Part shown: positions 16,394 to 25,678 of the stretch, piece by piece | How the letters are laid out: every line of letters starts with the position of its first letter | Position numbering within the stretch: position 1 is the stretch's first letter | NCBI GenBank assembly: GCA_946481315.1 | Contig: CAMLMH010000004.1 | Location: 185,391 to 249,390 of the forward strand | Source: an uncultured Bacteriovorax sp. | GTDB taxonomy: Bacteria > Bdellovibrionota > Bacteriovoracia > Bacteriovoracales > Bacteriovoracaceae | Length of the DNA stretch: 64,000 nucleotides | Reading direction: 5' to 3' | Notes under the pieces: generated by a model | What the model saw: the letters and a program-made list of their open reading frames with translations, nothing else | Database searches by the model: none | Told to the model about the DNA's origin: nothing | Translations under genes and position numbers: made by a program

Positions 16394-17353
16394 ATGCCCT
16401 CAACATCTTATAAAGTCCTCGTCTCTGCTCAAATCCCGGATACTGGCCCCTCTTTCCTGAGAAAAAAGGGGTGCATCGTGGATGTTCTCTCGCCAGGCCA
16501 GAAACTGGAATCACAGGCCTCCCATTATGATGCCCTGATCACCATGCTCACAGATAAAATCGACAGTCATTTTTTAAAGGCCCATTCAAAACTCAAAGTG
16601 ATCAGTAACTTTGCCGTGGGGACAAACAACATCGATCTGTCTGAGGCCACTTCTTTAAATATTTTAATTGGAAACACACCTCTTGTCTTGACTGAGGCCA
16701 CAGCGGAAGCTGCCCTGGGACTCATGATCGCGACGGCGCGGAATTTTTCAGCAGCGATGGAAAACGCGGCAAGCGGAGAATGGAAAAAATGGGAGCCATT
16801 AGGTTTTCTCGGCCATGGTTTAAGAGGAAAAACTCTGGGAATTATAGGTAGTGGCAGAATCGGATCAAGATTAGCTGAAATGGCCAGTTTAGCTTTTGAC
16901 ATGAAAATTATTTCCGTCAACAGTAAAGCTGAACGCTTTCATCTTGAAGCACTCCTAAGAGAAAGTGACTTTATCAGTTTGCACACGCCTCTTCGTCCGG
17001 ATACCCGACACCTCTTAAGTACAGCGGAGTTTGCTCTCATGAAAAAAGAAGCTGTCGTCATCAACACTTCCCGGGGTGAAGTGATCGACCAGGAGGCCCT
17101 CTTCGAAGCTCTTTTTCATAAAAGGATTTTCGGAGCTGGACTCGACGTCACTGATCCGGAGCCACTTCCACCTACGCATAAGCTTTACTCATTAAAAAAT
17201 ATTTTGATCCTTCCTCATATTGCTTCAGCGACCTTTGAAGCACGATCGGCCATGTCTATGCAGGCAGCAAAAAATGTCTGGGCGGGACTAAATGGTCATA
17301 CTGATGAAGGGTGTTTCGTGAATAAAAAAACCTCCATCCTTGAAGGTCTATAG
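16394..17353 (+). CDS. D-isomer-specific 2-hydroxyacid dehydrogenase
   Basis: 319 residues. The NAD(P)-binding motif GKTLGIIGSGRIGSRLAEMA lies mid-protein, with INTSRGEVIDQEAL (catalytic Arg region), a Glu in DVTDPEPLPP and the catalytic His in ILPHIASAT. These are the hallmarks of the glyoxylate/hydroxypyruvate reductase branch. The N-terminal part has the typical SNFAVGTNNIDL. The enzyme would reversibly reduce a 2-keto acid. TTAGGA upstream of the ATG is the ribosome site. It stands alone between oppositely oriented protease genes, so the context gives no pathway. Confidence 0.85.
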   Translation: MPSTSYKVLVSAQIPDTGPSFLRKKGCIVDVLSPGQKLESQASHYDALITMLTDKIDSHFLKAHSKLKVISNFAVGTNNIDLSEATSLNILIGNTPLVLTEATAEAALGLMIATARNFSAAMENAASGEWKKWEPLGFLGHGLRGKTLGIIGSGRIGSRLAEMASLAFDMKIISVNSKAERFHLEALLRESDFISLHTPLRPDTRHLLSTAEFALMKKEAVVINTSRGEVIDQEALFEALFHKRIFGAGLDVTDPEPLPPTHKLYSLKNILILPHIASATFEARSAMSMQAAKNVWAGLNGHTDEGCFVNKKTSILEGL

Positions 17354-17378
17354 AGAGACTCTAAGAACCAACAAAAAA

Positions 17379-17395
17379 GGCCCGACATGCGGGCC
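17379..17395. terminator. Bidirectional terminator between dehydrogenase and protease genes
   Basis: A GGCCCG / CGGGCC stem with a 5-nt loop, flanked by an A run on the left and a T run on the right. It can act for both the rightward dehydrogenase and the leftward protease. Confidence 0.8.
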
Positions 17396-17407
17396 TTTTT
17401 GTTGAAC

Positions 17408-18280
17408 TTATTTCAGCAGATCTTTAATGATGTTAATTCTTGTTACGTCTTCACCACGTCCACCGTCTTGAGGGCGGTAAACAGAAACCATACAGCCTTC
17501 ACTTGAGCGTGAGTAATCTGTATCACCTCTAACCAGAATCCCTTCCACAACACCTGTTCTTGAATCGACAACTGCTGATCCAGAGTTTCCACCGTATGTA
17601 TCAGCGTTAGTAACGAAGAAGATTGGATTTGTGTTACTTCTCATATCAGCTGCTGCTGTGATTTTTGTCGGTAGTCCAGTTGGGTGACCGATAACCGTCA
17701 TAACTGCATCATTAGCAGGCTTTCCTTCTTTTCTGTATTTCAGCGGAGTACGTCCTTCTACCGGGCGGTCTAGCTTTAAAACTGCGTAGTCGGCCATCGT
17801 TCGTGAATCTTTTTGTCTTTCGATGATCTTTGTACACTTGTAAACTTGAGACTTATTCATTTTGAATTCTGATTTTTCTTCTGTCGTATTGGCGTAATCA
17901 AAAACCCATGAATGAGAAGCACAGTCGAATTCGCTGTTTAAGCAATGACCGGCAGTCACTAGTTTATCCGGAGCTACTAAGAAACCTGAACAGTTTCCGG
18001 CCGCCGGTTGCTGCGAGAATCGCTCACTTTTACAGATTCCTGACTCTTCCAGAGTTTCTGCTTTAATCGTGATGACGTCGCCTTCAACGACAAGGTTTCT
18101 GTCCATGATCTGGGCCGCTGTAGAAAGAGCAAGTTCTTTCATCAGATTGTCTGAGCTCTCGTAAACATCCATTCTGTCATCAATTCCATAGATAACTTTT
18201 GGAGTCACAGGAACTTTAGCCGCAAATGCTGAAAGGCTTGTGAAAGTGATTGTTGTGATGAGAAGGGCCTTTAAAGTCAT
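17408..18280 (-). CDS. Secreted trypsin-like (S1) serine protease, copy 1
   Basis: 290 residues from the ATG at 18280, chosen because an AAGGATG ribosome site lies just upstream and a signal peptide follows (MTLKALLITTITFTSLSAFA). Catalytic His is in LVTAGHC, Asp in MADYAVLKLD and Ser in YGGNSGSAVV. The fold is a trimmed chymotrypsin/V8-like domain with paired cysteines. It is followed leftward by a terminator. A paralogue with the same N-terminal KVIYGxDxR pattern lies at 20094-20999, with pyrC and a small gene between them. Probably exported and active on host or environmental proteins. Confidence 0.85.
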   Translation of the reverse strand: MTLKALLITTITFTSLSAFAAKVPVTPKVIYGIDDRMDVYESSDNLMKELALSTAAQIMDRNLVVEGDVITIKAETLEESGICKSERFSQQPAAGNCSGFLVAPDKLVTAGHCLNSEFDCASHSWVFDYANTTEEKSEFKMNKSQVYKCTKIIERQKDSRTMADYAVLKLDRPVEGRTPLKYRKEGKPANDAVMTVIGHPTGLPTKITAAADMRSNTNPIFFVTNADTYGGNSGSAVVDSRTGVVEGILVRGDTDYSRSSEGCMVSVYRPQDGGRGEDVTRINIIKDLLK

Positions 18281-18386
18281 GAAAAACATCCTTGTAGGAA
18301 GAAGATTTATCGCCACAAAGATTAAAGTACAGTGCATGTAAATTGCACACTTACAAAAACTTACTTCCTGATCATTAATCTCAACT

Positions 18387-19682
18387 TTAGACTGACTTTT
18401 TCTTACCGCCAATAAAAACTGCTGCTACACTTCCCGGAAATGTCACACCGAGAAAGGGCGACCAGCGGGCCTTGGTTTGCAGTTTTTCCCGGGTAATTGT
18501 GATGGGCCTCTTGAGGTTTAAAACGGTGAAAGATGCTGAATAACCCGTCTCTAAATGCCCAAAACCATTTCCAAAACGGACGAAATACGGGTCTTGTTTT
18601 TTGAGCTCCTGAAGAAAGTGATTGGTGAAATGAGCGGGATTTTCAACGCAAACTTTTGCAATGATGACCGGGTCAATTTTTTGCTCGAGTAAAAGCCATG
18701 TGACAAACGCTCCGTAAGTGTCGAGACCAGGCAGACCGCTCATTCCCCGGGCCTTTTCTTCCGGTGAATGCGGAGCATGATCAGTGGCCAGATAGTCGAT
18801 TTCTCCCGAGCGCAGGGCCTCGAGCAAGGCCTCTTTATCAGCTTCCCCCCGAATGGGCGGATTCATCTGGAAATAAACCTGCTCGTTAGCCGGGATCTCT
18901 TTTTGGATTTTCTCGCTGGAGAAATAGAGATGCTGAGGAGTGACTTCCGTCGTTACACAAAGCCCTCTGGCCCGTGCTGATCTTATTTTTGATAGCCCAT
19001 CTTTAGCGCTGTAATGGCAGAGTTTCCCTTTAAGATTATATTTTTCAATCAATGCTAATGCCACATCAGTCGCCATCAATTCAGCACTTAAAGGCCTTCT
19101 GGTTTCATGTGTCGCCTCATCTTTATGGGCCTCGAGAATTTCCGGATCTTCACAATGAAAACTCACATAACAATCACGATAATGCTGAAGAACTTCATCG
19201 AGTTCATGATTGGTTTTAAAGTAGAGCTCTCCGATAGAAGGACCCATATAAACTTTGTAAGGAACAGTAAAGGTAAGCGGTCGGGTCGAAGGCCCTATTC
19301 CCGCGTAAAGCAGGATAGGCAAAGGGTGTTGTTTGGTAAGGGCTAACTTATCCAGATAGGTTTCATCATTTACCGGGGCCACGGGATTATTAGGCATGTC
19401 CGCAACAAGCACGACACCACCATTGATGGCCGCGCAGCAGGTGGAATGAAAATCTTCTTTGTAAGTATTTTTACCGGTGATGTCTTCACGGGCGTGGATG
19501 TGAATGTCCCCCATTCCGCCCAGAAGCAAATGATCATCATCAAAATAAAAATCGACATTTTCTTTTGCTGATTTGGACGGTTCAACTTTTTCAATCAGCC
19601 CGCTTTGATCATTGAAAGTAATATCCATTCGCTCCTGATAAGCGGAGGTCAAAACCCGGGCCTGGATAATTTTAGAAGTCAT
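18387..19682 (-). CDS. pyrC: Dihydroorotase
   Basis: 431 residues from the ATG at 19682; a longer frame exists but would overlap the upstream gene more deeply. Metal-ligand motif GDIHIHAR matches the HxH of cyclic amidohydrolases. The later motifs ATDHAPHS and EKARGMSGLPGLDTYG are typical of type I dihydroorotase, which closes carbamoyl-aspartate to dihydroorotate in pyrimidine synthesis. The start overlaps the preceding small gene by 11 bp. Other cyclic amidohydrolases (allantoinase, hydantoinase) are less likely given the HAPHS...GLPGL segment. Confidence 0.8.
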   Translation of the reverse strand: MTSKIIQARVLTSAYQERMDITFNDQSGLIEKVEPSKSAKENVDFYFDDDHLLLGGMGDIHIHAREDITGKNTYKEDFHSTCCAAINGGVVLVADMPNNPVAPVNDETYLDKLALTKQHPLPILLYAGIGPSTRPLTFTVPYKVYMGPSIGELYFKTNHELDEVLQHYRDCYVSFHCEDPEILEAHKDEATHETRRPLSAELMATDVALALIEKYNLKGKLCHYSAKDGLSKIRSARARGLCVTTEVTPQHLYFSSEKIQKEIPANEQVYFQMNPPIRGEADKEALLEALRSGEIDYLATDHAPHSPEEKARGMSGLPGLDTYGAFVTWLLLEQKIDPVIIAKVCVENPAHFTNHFLQELKKQDPYFVRFGNGFGHLETGYSASFTVLNLKRPITITREKLQTKARWSPFLGVTFPGSVAAVFIGGKKKSV

Positions 19683-20058
19683 GGGGGATCCGTGCAGGAA
19701 GATCAAATTGCCAGGTACGGCCGTCAAAATCGACAATCCGGAGTGAACGATCACTCTGTGTTTCCACAAAACTAAGACGCTCGTGGTTGGGATCCTGTGC
19801 CTTACGATAAAGAAAAAATTTAAACTTGTTTTGAATTTCTTTAATTTGATCAGGGGCCTTCAGCAAAAAAGCGAAAGTAACTCCGCTGGAAGATGGCGCG
19901 AGAGCGTCCTGTGCTTCAACGATTTTAAGTGAAAGATTGCCTTTGGTGATTATGTCCGTTTCAGTATCCACATCAAATTCAAAAACGTCGGAAAGAAAAT
20001 CCAACATGCGAACTTTATCCTGACTGGATAGAATGACTGGTCCCAAAGCATAGTCCAT
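19672..20058 (-). CDS. Small hypothetical protein, possibly VOC-like
   Basis: 128 residues (begins MDYALGPVILSSQDKVRMLD), no signal peptide or membrane segment. The pattern of a short N-terminal strand, a helix, a central run VTFAFLLKAP and a C-terminal LRIVDFDGRTWQF resembles one half of a vicinal-oxygen-chelate (glyoxalase-like) domain, but I see no secure metal ligands. It overlaps pyrC by 11 bp and is clearly co-transcribed with it. No function assigned. Confidence 0.6.
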   Translation of the reverse strand: MDYALGPVILSSQDKVRMLDFLSDVFEFDVDTETDIITKGNLSLKIVEAQDALAPSSSGVTFAFLLKAPDQIKEIQNKFKFFLYRKAQDPNHERLSFVETQSDRSLRIVDFDGRTWQFDLPARIPHDF

Positions 20059-20093
20059 AGGATTATGGTAAGTTTCAATCGAAAAAAAGACAA

Positions 20094-20999
20094 TCAGATT
20101 TTAGGAATCAATTTGAGCGGAAGCACAGTTGAGCGCTGGATAACTTCTCCGCGACATTCATCCTTTTCACAGCGCTTCGGTCGCTGGCAGAGACTGTCGA
20201 GATTGAGTTCAAAATCATCTTCGCCTCGAATCAGAAGCCCTTCAACGACTTTCGAGTCAAAACCGATGACAGGAGATCCGGAGTTTCCGGAGAATGTATC
20301 TGTGTTGGTTTTAAAGGTATAGGTCAGAGAATTATCCCGGATTTCTGCAAAATCTGAGATGAGTTTAGGCATACCTAATGGATGCCCGATGACTGTCAGA
20401 ATTTCATCATTTTTAATTTTTCCCTGGCGGCGCAAAGGAAGTGGCCTGACATTGCTGACGGCTCGATCCAGACGAATGAGGGCATAATCGAGTTTGGGAT
20501 TATTTGACCAGCTCACCAGCTCTGCGCACTGAAAGGCCTTACTGCGTGGAAAACTGACTGTTCCCGAAGGTGCTGTAAACTCTCCGCCATCGTTAAAGTC
20601 CAGAACCCATGTCTGCTTTTTACATTCATATTTATCTTTGATGCAATGACCGGCCGTAAGAATGAGATTCGGGGCCACCAAAAAGGCAGTACAGCTCGAA
20701 ACAAGAGGAGCATCACTAAAGCGCTCTTCGGCACAGACATTAAGACCTGTTTTAAGATCTTTTGTCGTCACCCGGATAAAGTCCTTATCGGTCTGATCTA
20801 TTCTCCAGGAAGGGATCTGGGCCAAAACTGCATCGGCTGCCTGGACTGTTTCCGGCTCAATGGAGGCATCGAGATCAGCGTAAGTCAGTCGGTTGTCCTC
20901 ACCGTAAATAACTTTTATGTCAAAGTCATAGGCACGGGCCGCGTTCATCAGACACAAAAAGGCCAGCAGCATAAGCATGGGTAAGAGTGAAAATTTCAT
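20094..20999 (-). CDS. Secreted trypsin-like (S1) serine protease, copy 2
   Basis: 301 residues from the ATG at 20999, where a signal peptide starts (MKFSLLPMLMLLAFLCLMNA); the open frame continues upstream into folP but that extension is not signal-like. Catalytic His in LILTAGHC, Asp in LDYALIRLD, Ser in FSGNSGSPV. The mature protein begins KVIYGEDNRLTY, parallel to KVIYGIDDRMDV in copy 1, so the two are paralogues. The C-terminus is Cys-rich (LCQRPKRCEKDEC). The gene begins 53 bp past the folP stop and may be read through from that operon. Confidence 0.85.
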   Translation of the reverse strand: MKFSLLPMLMLLAFLCLMNAARAYDFDIKVIYGEDNRLTYADLDASIEPETVQAADAVLAQIPSWRIDQTDKDFIRVTTKDLKTGLNVCAEERFSDAPLVSSCTAFLVAPNLILTAGHCIKDKYECKKQTWVLDFNDGGEFTAPSGTVSFPRSKAFQCAELVSWSNNPKLDYALIRLDRAVSNVRPLPLRRQGKIKNDEILTVIGHPLGMPKLISDFAEIRDNSLTYTFKTNTDTFSGNSGSPVIGFDSKVVEGLLIRGEDDFELNLDSLCQRPKRCEKDECRGEVIQRSTVLPLKLIPKI

Positions 21000-21051
21000 A
21001 GGCCCAATAAATGCCTGAATTAGTCTTCTCTGCCCAGTGGTCATGCAATAA

Positions 21052-21927
21052 TTACAGGTGGAAATTACGGGCCAGCTCGACAATTCCCGGATCATGGACC
21101 CTAAAAAGTAAGGATGGATACTGAATTTTTTGGGCGAGACCCATTAAATCTACTAAGCATTTAAAATGCAGGTGCTCACTTTCGCTGAATGAATCGGTCT
21201 TCAAGGCCTTTCGTAAAAAGGATTTTTTGGACAAACCCACCAGCACCGGATTTCTGATTCCAGCACACATCAGCCCGTTTAAAACCTGCTCAAAAGAATT
21301 TAAAAGCTCCCAGTTTTGCTCATAACTTTTAGAAAAACCAAATCCCGGATCGAGGATGAGCCGGTCTTGCCTGCCGATTTCTTTAAAAACAGCATACGCC
21401 TTTTTAAAACTTTTTAAACAGGCCTCGATAACATCTTCCTGAGTTCTAAAAGTCATGTGGTTTAGAGTCTGGTCACGGGAAGGAATATGCGAAAAAGTGT
21501 AGATATAAAAAAGTCGATCCGAGTTTCCACTGTCCTTTAAGGCCCGAAGCAATTGCTCATCCAGGCTGCCGGAAACATCATTAAAAAAAACTGTGCGCTG
21601 ACCGAAAGTCTTTAAGAAAGTCTCACGCATACGCAGGAAATTATCCACTCTATAAGTATCAAACGAAACCGGCCGGTCCTTAAAATCCATTCCCTGAGTG
21701 AGTTTTAAAAATTGTTCGAAACGACTCCATTCCTCCTCGGCGGTAATGGCATTGTTCATCGGAGCAGTCGACTCAAAACCAATGTCAGGAATAACCAGGG
21801 GGCGGCTTAAATAATCCTGTAACTGCTGTCGTAAAACTGAACTCTCCAGAGATTTTCCCTGGTCCGAAAATGAATTGGGAGTCATGTTAATGACTCCCAA
21901 TGTATGAAACGGTAAATTGTCGATCAT
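21052..21927 (-). CDS. folP: Dihydropteroate synthase
   Basis: 291 residues. The pterin-binding signatures are present: LGVINMTPNSFSDQG at the start, a VSFDTYR strand, FFNDVSG, LILDPGFGFSK and GLSKKSFLRK. The enzyme joins para-aminobenzoate to dihydropterin pyrophosphate in folate synthesis and is the sulphonamide target. The ftsH-folP order is the same as in E. coli, with only 23 bp between them. A few positions are unusual for the family (FFNDVSG rather than INDVSG), but nothing suggests inactivity. The ribosome site is weak. Confidence 0.88.
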   Translation of the reverse strand: MIDNLPFHTLGVINMTPNSFSDQGKSLESSVLRQQLQDYLSRPLVIPDIGFESTAPMNNAITAEEEWSRFEQFLKLTQGMDFKDRPVSFDTYRVDNFLRMRETFLKTFGQRTVFFNDVSGSLDEQLLRALKDSGNSDRLFYIYTFSHIPSRDQTLNHMTFRTQEDVIEACLKSFKKAYAVFKEIGRQDRLILDPGFGFSKSYEQNWELLNSFEQVLNGLMCAGIRNPVLVGLSKKSFLRKALKTDSFSESEHLHFKCLVDLMGLAQKIQYPSLLFRVHDPGIVELARNFHL

Positions 21928-21950
21928 ATTTTTATCGATAAATAAAAGAC

Positions 21951-23837
21951 CTAGGCCATAACAGGATTCATTCCGTTATCTTTTTTAGACTGGTCTTCCT
22001 CCGTAGGTCCGCGTTTATCTGATTTCAACGGAAGACCAATATCAATGCCGGCCACAACATCTTTGACTTGTTGAAAGTCAATCGTTTCCCATGCCATTAA
22101 TGCCTGGGCCAGTCGATCTAGTCCATCACGGTTTGATTTTAAAATATTCAGCGCCTGACGATAATTCTTTTCAACAATCCGGTTGATTTCAGAATCAATT
22201 TCCTGTGACGTCTTTTCAGAGTAATCAACATTTTCACCCATGCCGGTAAATGCTGATTGTCCTGATTTGTGATAATTAATAGGGCCCATTTTCTCACTCA
22301 TTCCCCATTTACAAACCATATTGCGGGCCAGAGATGTCGCGCGCTCAATATCGTTTGAAGCTCCGGAAGTCATTTGTCCGTAAACGATTTCTTCAGCACA
22401 ACGACCACCCATTAAGAATGAAATGAAGTTTTCTGCGCGGTCATTTGTAAGCGATAGCATATCTTCATTCGGAAGTGTCTGAGTAACTCCCAGCGCTCCT
22501 CCCCGCGGCATAATGGAAACCTTGTGAATAGGATCAGTGTACGGAAGGTTCATCCCGACGATCGTGTGACCGGCTTCATGGTAGGCCGTCATCAGCTTTT
22601 CTTTGTCAGAGATCACAAGAGATTTTCTCTCAGGTCCCATGAGAACTTTATCTTTTGCTTGTTCGAAATCTTCATTCGAGAGCTTTTTCTTATTGTAACG
22701 GGCAGCATTTAGCGCCGCTTCGTTCACCAGGTTCGCAAGATCTGCTCCCGTAAAGCCAGGTGTTCCTTTGGCAATAATTTCCAGGTCCACATTGTCTTCC
22801 AGCGGAGTTTTCTTCGTGTGAACTTTTAAAATTCCCAGGCGTCCACGCACATCCGGAGGTCCGACCATCACTCTTCTATCAAATCGACCTGGACGCAAGA
22901 GGGCCGGATCGAGAACATCAATTCTGTTAGTCGCTGCAATTAAGATAACGCCTTCGTTGGATTCAAAGCCATCCATCTCCACCAGGAGCTGGTTAAGTGT
23001 CTGCTCACGTTCATCGTGACCACCACCTAATCCCTGACCACGGTGGCGACCAACGGCATCGATTTCATCAATAAAGATGATACATGGAGCGTGCTTTTTT
23101 CCCTGTTCAAATAAGTCGCGAACTCGCGAAGCACCAACACCCACGAACATTTCGACGAAGTCCGATCCTGAAATAGAAAAGAACGGGACATCGGCTTCAC
23201 CGGCCACAGCGCGGGCAAGTAAAGTTTTACCAGTTCCCGGAGGACCGACAAGAATAACTCCTTTAGGAATTTTACCACCTAGAGAAGTGTATTTTTTTGG
23301 ATCTTTTAAGAAGTCGACGACTTCTTCAAGTTCTTCTTTTGCTTCCTGAACACCGGAGACATCGGCAAAAGTAATTTTCTTTTCATGGGGAGAGAGCATT
23401 TTTGCTTTGGATTTTCCAAAGCTCATGGCCTTTCCGCCACCGGCCTGAATCTGGCGCAGGAAGAAATAAAAAATGACGATCAGAAGAATCATCGGTCCCC
23501 AGTTAAGAAGAAGCGACGTGAAGAAAGTTTGCTTTTCTTCTTCTTCATAAGTCGGAACAATTCCGTTTTCGCGAAGAATATTAAATGTCGCGTCCCCGGT
23601 ATTTCCGGTCAGTGTAAAGCGAGCGCCATTTTCGTATCCAGGCTTAAACTTACCCATGATGGTGTCTTTACCTTTGAAAATAACTTCATCAACATTTTTT
23701 TCCTGAACGGCACGAACAAAGGCCGGGTATTTAATCGTCTTGATATCCCCTGATTTTACGGTAGCGAGTTTCGCGACCAGTGCCATCAGTAAAATGACGA
23801 CAATCCATAATGTAAGAGTCTTTTGTTGCGGTTTCAT
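21951..23837 (-). CDS. ftsH: ATP-dependent zinc metalloprotease FtsH
   Basis: 628 residues from the ATG at 23837, which has AAAGGA upstream; a TTG one codon earlier is less likely. There are two N-terminal membrane helices flanking a small periplasmic domain, then the AAA+ module: Walker [14 protein letters not shown], Walker [10 protein letters not shown] and second region of homology [13 protein letters not shown]. The zinc protease motif HEAGH follows. FtsH degrades misfolded membrane proteins and regulators at the inner membrane. It sits between tilS and folP in one leftward operon. Confidence 0.97.
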   Translation of the reverse strand: MKPQQKTLTLWIVVILLMALVAKLATVKSGDIKTIKYPAFVRAVQEKNVDEVIFKGKDTIMGKFKPGYENGARFTLTGNTGDATFNILRENGIVPTYEEEEKQTFFTSLLLNWGPMILLIVIFYFFLRQIQAGGGKAMSFGKSKAKMLSPHEKKITFADVSGVQEAKEELEEVVDFLKDPKKYTSLGGKIPKGVILVGPPGTGKTLLARAVAGEADVPFFSISGSDFVEMFVGVGASRVRDLFEQGKKHAPCIIFIDEIDAVGRHRGQGLGGGHDEREQTLNQLLVEMDGFESNEGVILIAATNRIDVLDPALLRPGRFDRRVMVGPPDVRGRLGILKVHTKKTPLEDNVDLEIIAKGTPGFTGADLANLVNEAALNAARYNKKKLSNEDFEQAKDKVLMGPERKSLVISDKEKLMTAYHEAGHTIVGMNLPYTDPIHKVSIMPRGGALGVTQTLPNEDMLSLTNDRAENFISFLMGGRCAEEIVYGQMTSGASNDIERATSLARNMVCKWGMSEKMGPINYHKSGQSAFTGMGENVDYSEKTSQEIDSEINRIVEKNYRQALNILKSNRDGLDRLAQALMAWETIDFQQVKDVVAGIDIGLPLKSDKRGPTEEDQSKKDNGMNPVMA

Positions 23838-23921
23838 CAAATCTATTTCCTTTTAGCAAACGATTATAGTGTTTTGTTAAATCAGAGTTTCTTCCCTCTT
23901 TAAAAACAACCTTGATCTATT

Positions 23922-25211
23922 CTAAAGACCCAAGTCAGAAGAGGCAAGTATGACAGCACTGTGATCGATCATTTGTCTGATCTTTGGTGAGAGTACCGGA
24001 GCAAAGGTGTACGAAATCTTTCTGTCTTTCAAGTACTGACACGTCAGAGGAAGTAAGGGATGCAGAAGTAAGTTACTCTTTTTAACCAACTCCTTTGCAC
24101 CTATCACCAGCTGGGGAAAAGCGTCAGTTCGACAGAAAGGAATCTGCGTAAACTTCTGCAGCGATTCACAGAGGTTTTGATCAAGCTTTTGGTAAAAATT
24201 TTTTTCCTTACTGCCCATAATGAACAAATGATCCTGACATAAATGCACTTCCACACCGCCGCTAAAATACATCGGGCCCTTAATGCGCGGACTTTTGGGT
24301 TCTTGCTGAATATTGTGATGGGCAAGAATCAGTTTATCAATTTCCGTATCGAGCTCTCCGCGTTTTTTTTGGGAGAAATGGACGATCCATTTTTTGATTT
24401 CGCTTTTATGTTCGCGCATTGATGACGACATCAATATCCTTCCACCCGAAATGTCTTTTTTGACGATCAATTCACTCTGGGTTTTTAAAACATGAACTCC
24501 AAGCTTCATGGCCAGAGCATTTTTCTGGGCCACATAATGCCGCAGGTACTGAGGGTATTTTTGCTTTAAAGGCACGCAGATTTTCTTACGGATATAGTTT
24601 CTCTCAAAACTGATATTTTCATTACTGCTGTCTTCGATCCACCTTAAATCTGCTGCTCTTGCATAACGGAGAATATGTGCCTTGGAGACTCCCATAAAAG
24701 GGCGCGCCAGCCACGGACCTTTCACCGGAATTCCCAGCGTCGCTTCAAGGGATCCTTGCTTTGCTGATTGCATGAGAGACCATTCAAACGAATCATCGAG
24801 ATGGTGGGCCGTGACGATCGTTTTCTTCTCTTCTTGAAATGTGCGATAGACTTCACTTCGCCACTGCCGGGCCTTAAACTCGAAATTACTTTGGGTAATA
24901 TCGAAATTTTCCCGCGCCACATGAACCGCCACCTGGTAGTTCTTTGCCAGTTGGTGAATCAGACTCTCTTCGGCTTCATTTTCCGGGCGGGTGCCGTGAT
25001 GAAAATGCAACATGGAAAAAGGAATGTTGAGACGAAAGAGAACATGGGCCAGGACCACTGAATCCACACCACCAGAAACTGAAACGACCAACTGACCCTT
25101 TTCTGGGAATAAATTGAATTGTTTGATCAGGTCCAGGACGTGACGATCGAACCTGCGAGTATATGCAAAATCGGGTCTATTCATATCGGAAATCATAGAC
25201 CTAAACAGCAT
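23922..25211 (-). CDS. tilS: tRNA(Ile)-lysidine synthase
   Basis: 429 residues. The PP-loop ATP site SVSGGVDSVVLAH is followed by LHFHHGTRPENEAEE, VTAHHLDDSFEW and ERNYIRKKICVPL, all TilS family marks. The enzyme converts C34 of the AUA-reading tRNA to lysidine. The start is uncertain: in-frame ATGs lie at 25211, 25196 and 25184 and none has a strong ribosome site. The tilS-ftsH neighbourhood is widespread in bacteria. The C-terminal region is divergent, as is usual for the family. Confidence 0.88.
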   Translation of the reverse strand: MLFRSMISDMNRPDFAYTRRFDRHVLDLIKQFNLFPEKGQLVVSVSGGVDSVVLAHVLFRLNIPFSMLHFHHGTRPENEAEESLIHQLAKNYQVAVHVARENFDITQSNFEFKARQWRSEVYRTFQEEKKTIVTAHHLDDSFEWSLMQSAKQGSLEATLGIPVKGPWLARPFMGVSKAHILRYARAADLRWIEDSSNENISFERNYIRKKICVPLKQKYPQYLRHYVAQKNALAMKLGVHVLKTQSELIVKKDISGGRILMSSSMREHKSEIKKWIVHFSQKKRGELDTEIDKLILAHHNIQQEPKSPRIKGPMYFSGGVEVHLCQDHLFIMGSKEKNFYQKLDQNLCESLQKFTQIPFCRTDAFPQLVIGAKELVKKSNLLLHPLLPLTCQYLKDRKISYTFAPVLSPKIRQMIDHSAVILASSDLGL

Positions 25212-25238
25212 TTAAAGAAAGACAATGCTATGAAAATC

Positions 25239-25267
25239 TTGACAGTTGGGTGTGGCTTCATTAGGAT
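25239..25267 (+). promoter_or_regulatory. Sigma-70-type promoter of the tRNA-Met gene
   Basis: A perfect -35 TTGACA (25239-25244), 17-bp spacer and -10 TAGGAT (25262-25267). The predicted start is about 9-10 nt before the mature tRNA. This is the clearest promoter in the window. Confidence 0.85.
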
Positions 25268-25283
25268 GAGTCAAACTTTTTAT

Positions 25284-25360
25284 GGCTTGGTAGCTCAGTT
25301 GGTTAGAGCGATGGATTCATAACCCATAGGTGGGCAGTTCGATTCTGCCCCAAGCCACCA
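25284..25360 (+). tRNA. tRNA-Met (CAT), elongator type
   Basis: 77 nt with encoded CCA. The acceptor stem GGCTTGG / CCAAGCC pairs fully, U8 and A9 follow, the D-arm is GCTC...GAGC, the anticodon loop TTCATAA has anticodon CAT, and the T-arm GGCAG-TTCGATT-CTGCC is intact. The paired first base and the absence of three consecutive G-C pairs in the anticodon stem argue against the initiator. An A-C at the base of the anticodon loop is the only irregular pair. Confidence 0.95.
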
Positions 25361-25399
25361 TTCTTCCCTCTCCCTCATTCATCTGTTAAACTCTCTTCC

Positions 25400-25678
25400 A
25401 TGAAAAAAATAATCTTCACTGCCTATATCTTTTCTTTATTATCTTCCTGCTCTGCTCAAACGCCGAAAACGGATGTCAGCGAACAAAAAAAAGAAAGCAC
25501 AACCATTCCTGCTCCATCAAAGCTCGATGAAGTCATGAAGAAAAAGGCCAAAGACTGCGTTTGCGTTCAGCTGTATATGCCGGTGTGTGGTTCGGATCAG
25601 AAAACCTACAGCAATTCCTGCATGGCCCAATGTGCTGGTGTCGAATACACCCAGGGCGAGTGTCGGCCAAAAAAATAA
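25400..25678 (+). CDS. Kazal-type protease-inhibitor lipoprotein
   Basis: 92 residues. It starts with a lipoprotein signal (MKKIIFTAYIFSLLSSC, lipobox LSSC) and a low-complexity linker. One Kazal domain follows with the canonical cysteine spacing: CVCVQLYMPVCGSDQKTYSN, then CMAQCAGV and a final GEC. Kazal domains block serine proteases by presenting a reactive loop. Anchored at the cell surface or periplasm, it could protect the cell from its own or foreign serine proteases. That link to the four protease genes nearby is inferred. It ends flush against a converging gene. Confidence 0.85.
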   Translation: MKKIIFTAYIFSLLSSCSAQTPKTDVSEQKKESTTIPAPSKLDEVMKKKAKDCVCVQLYMPVCGSDQKTYSNSCMAQCAGVEYTQGECRPKK

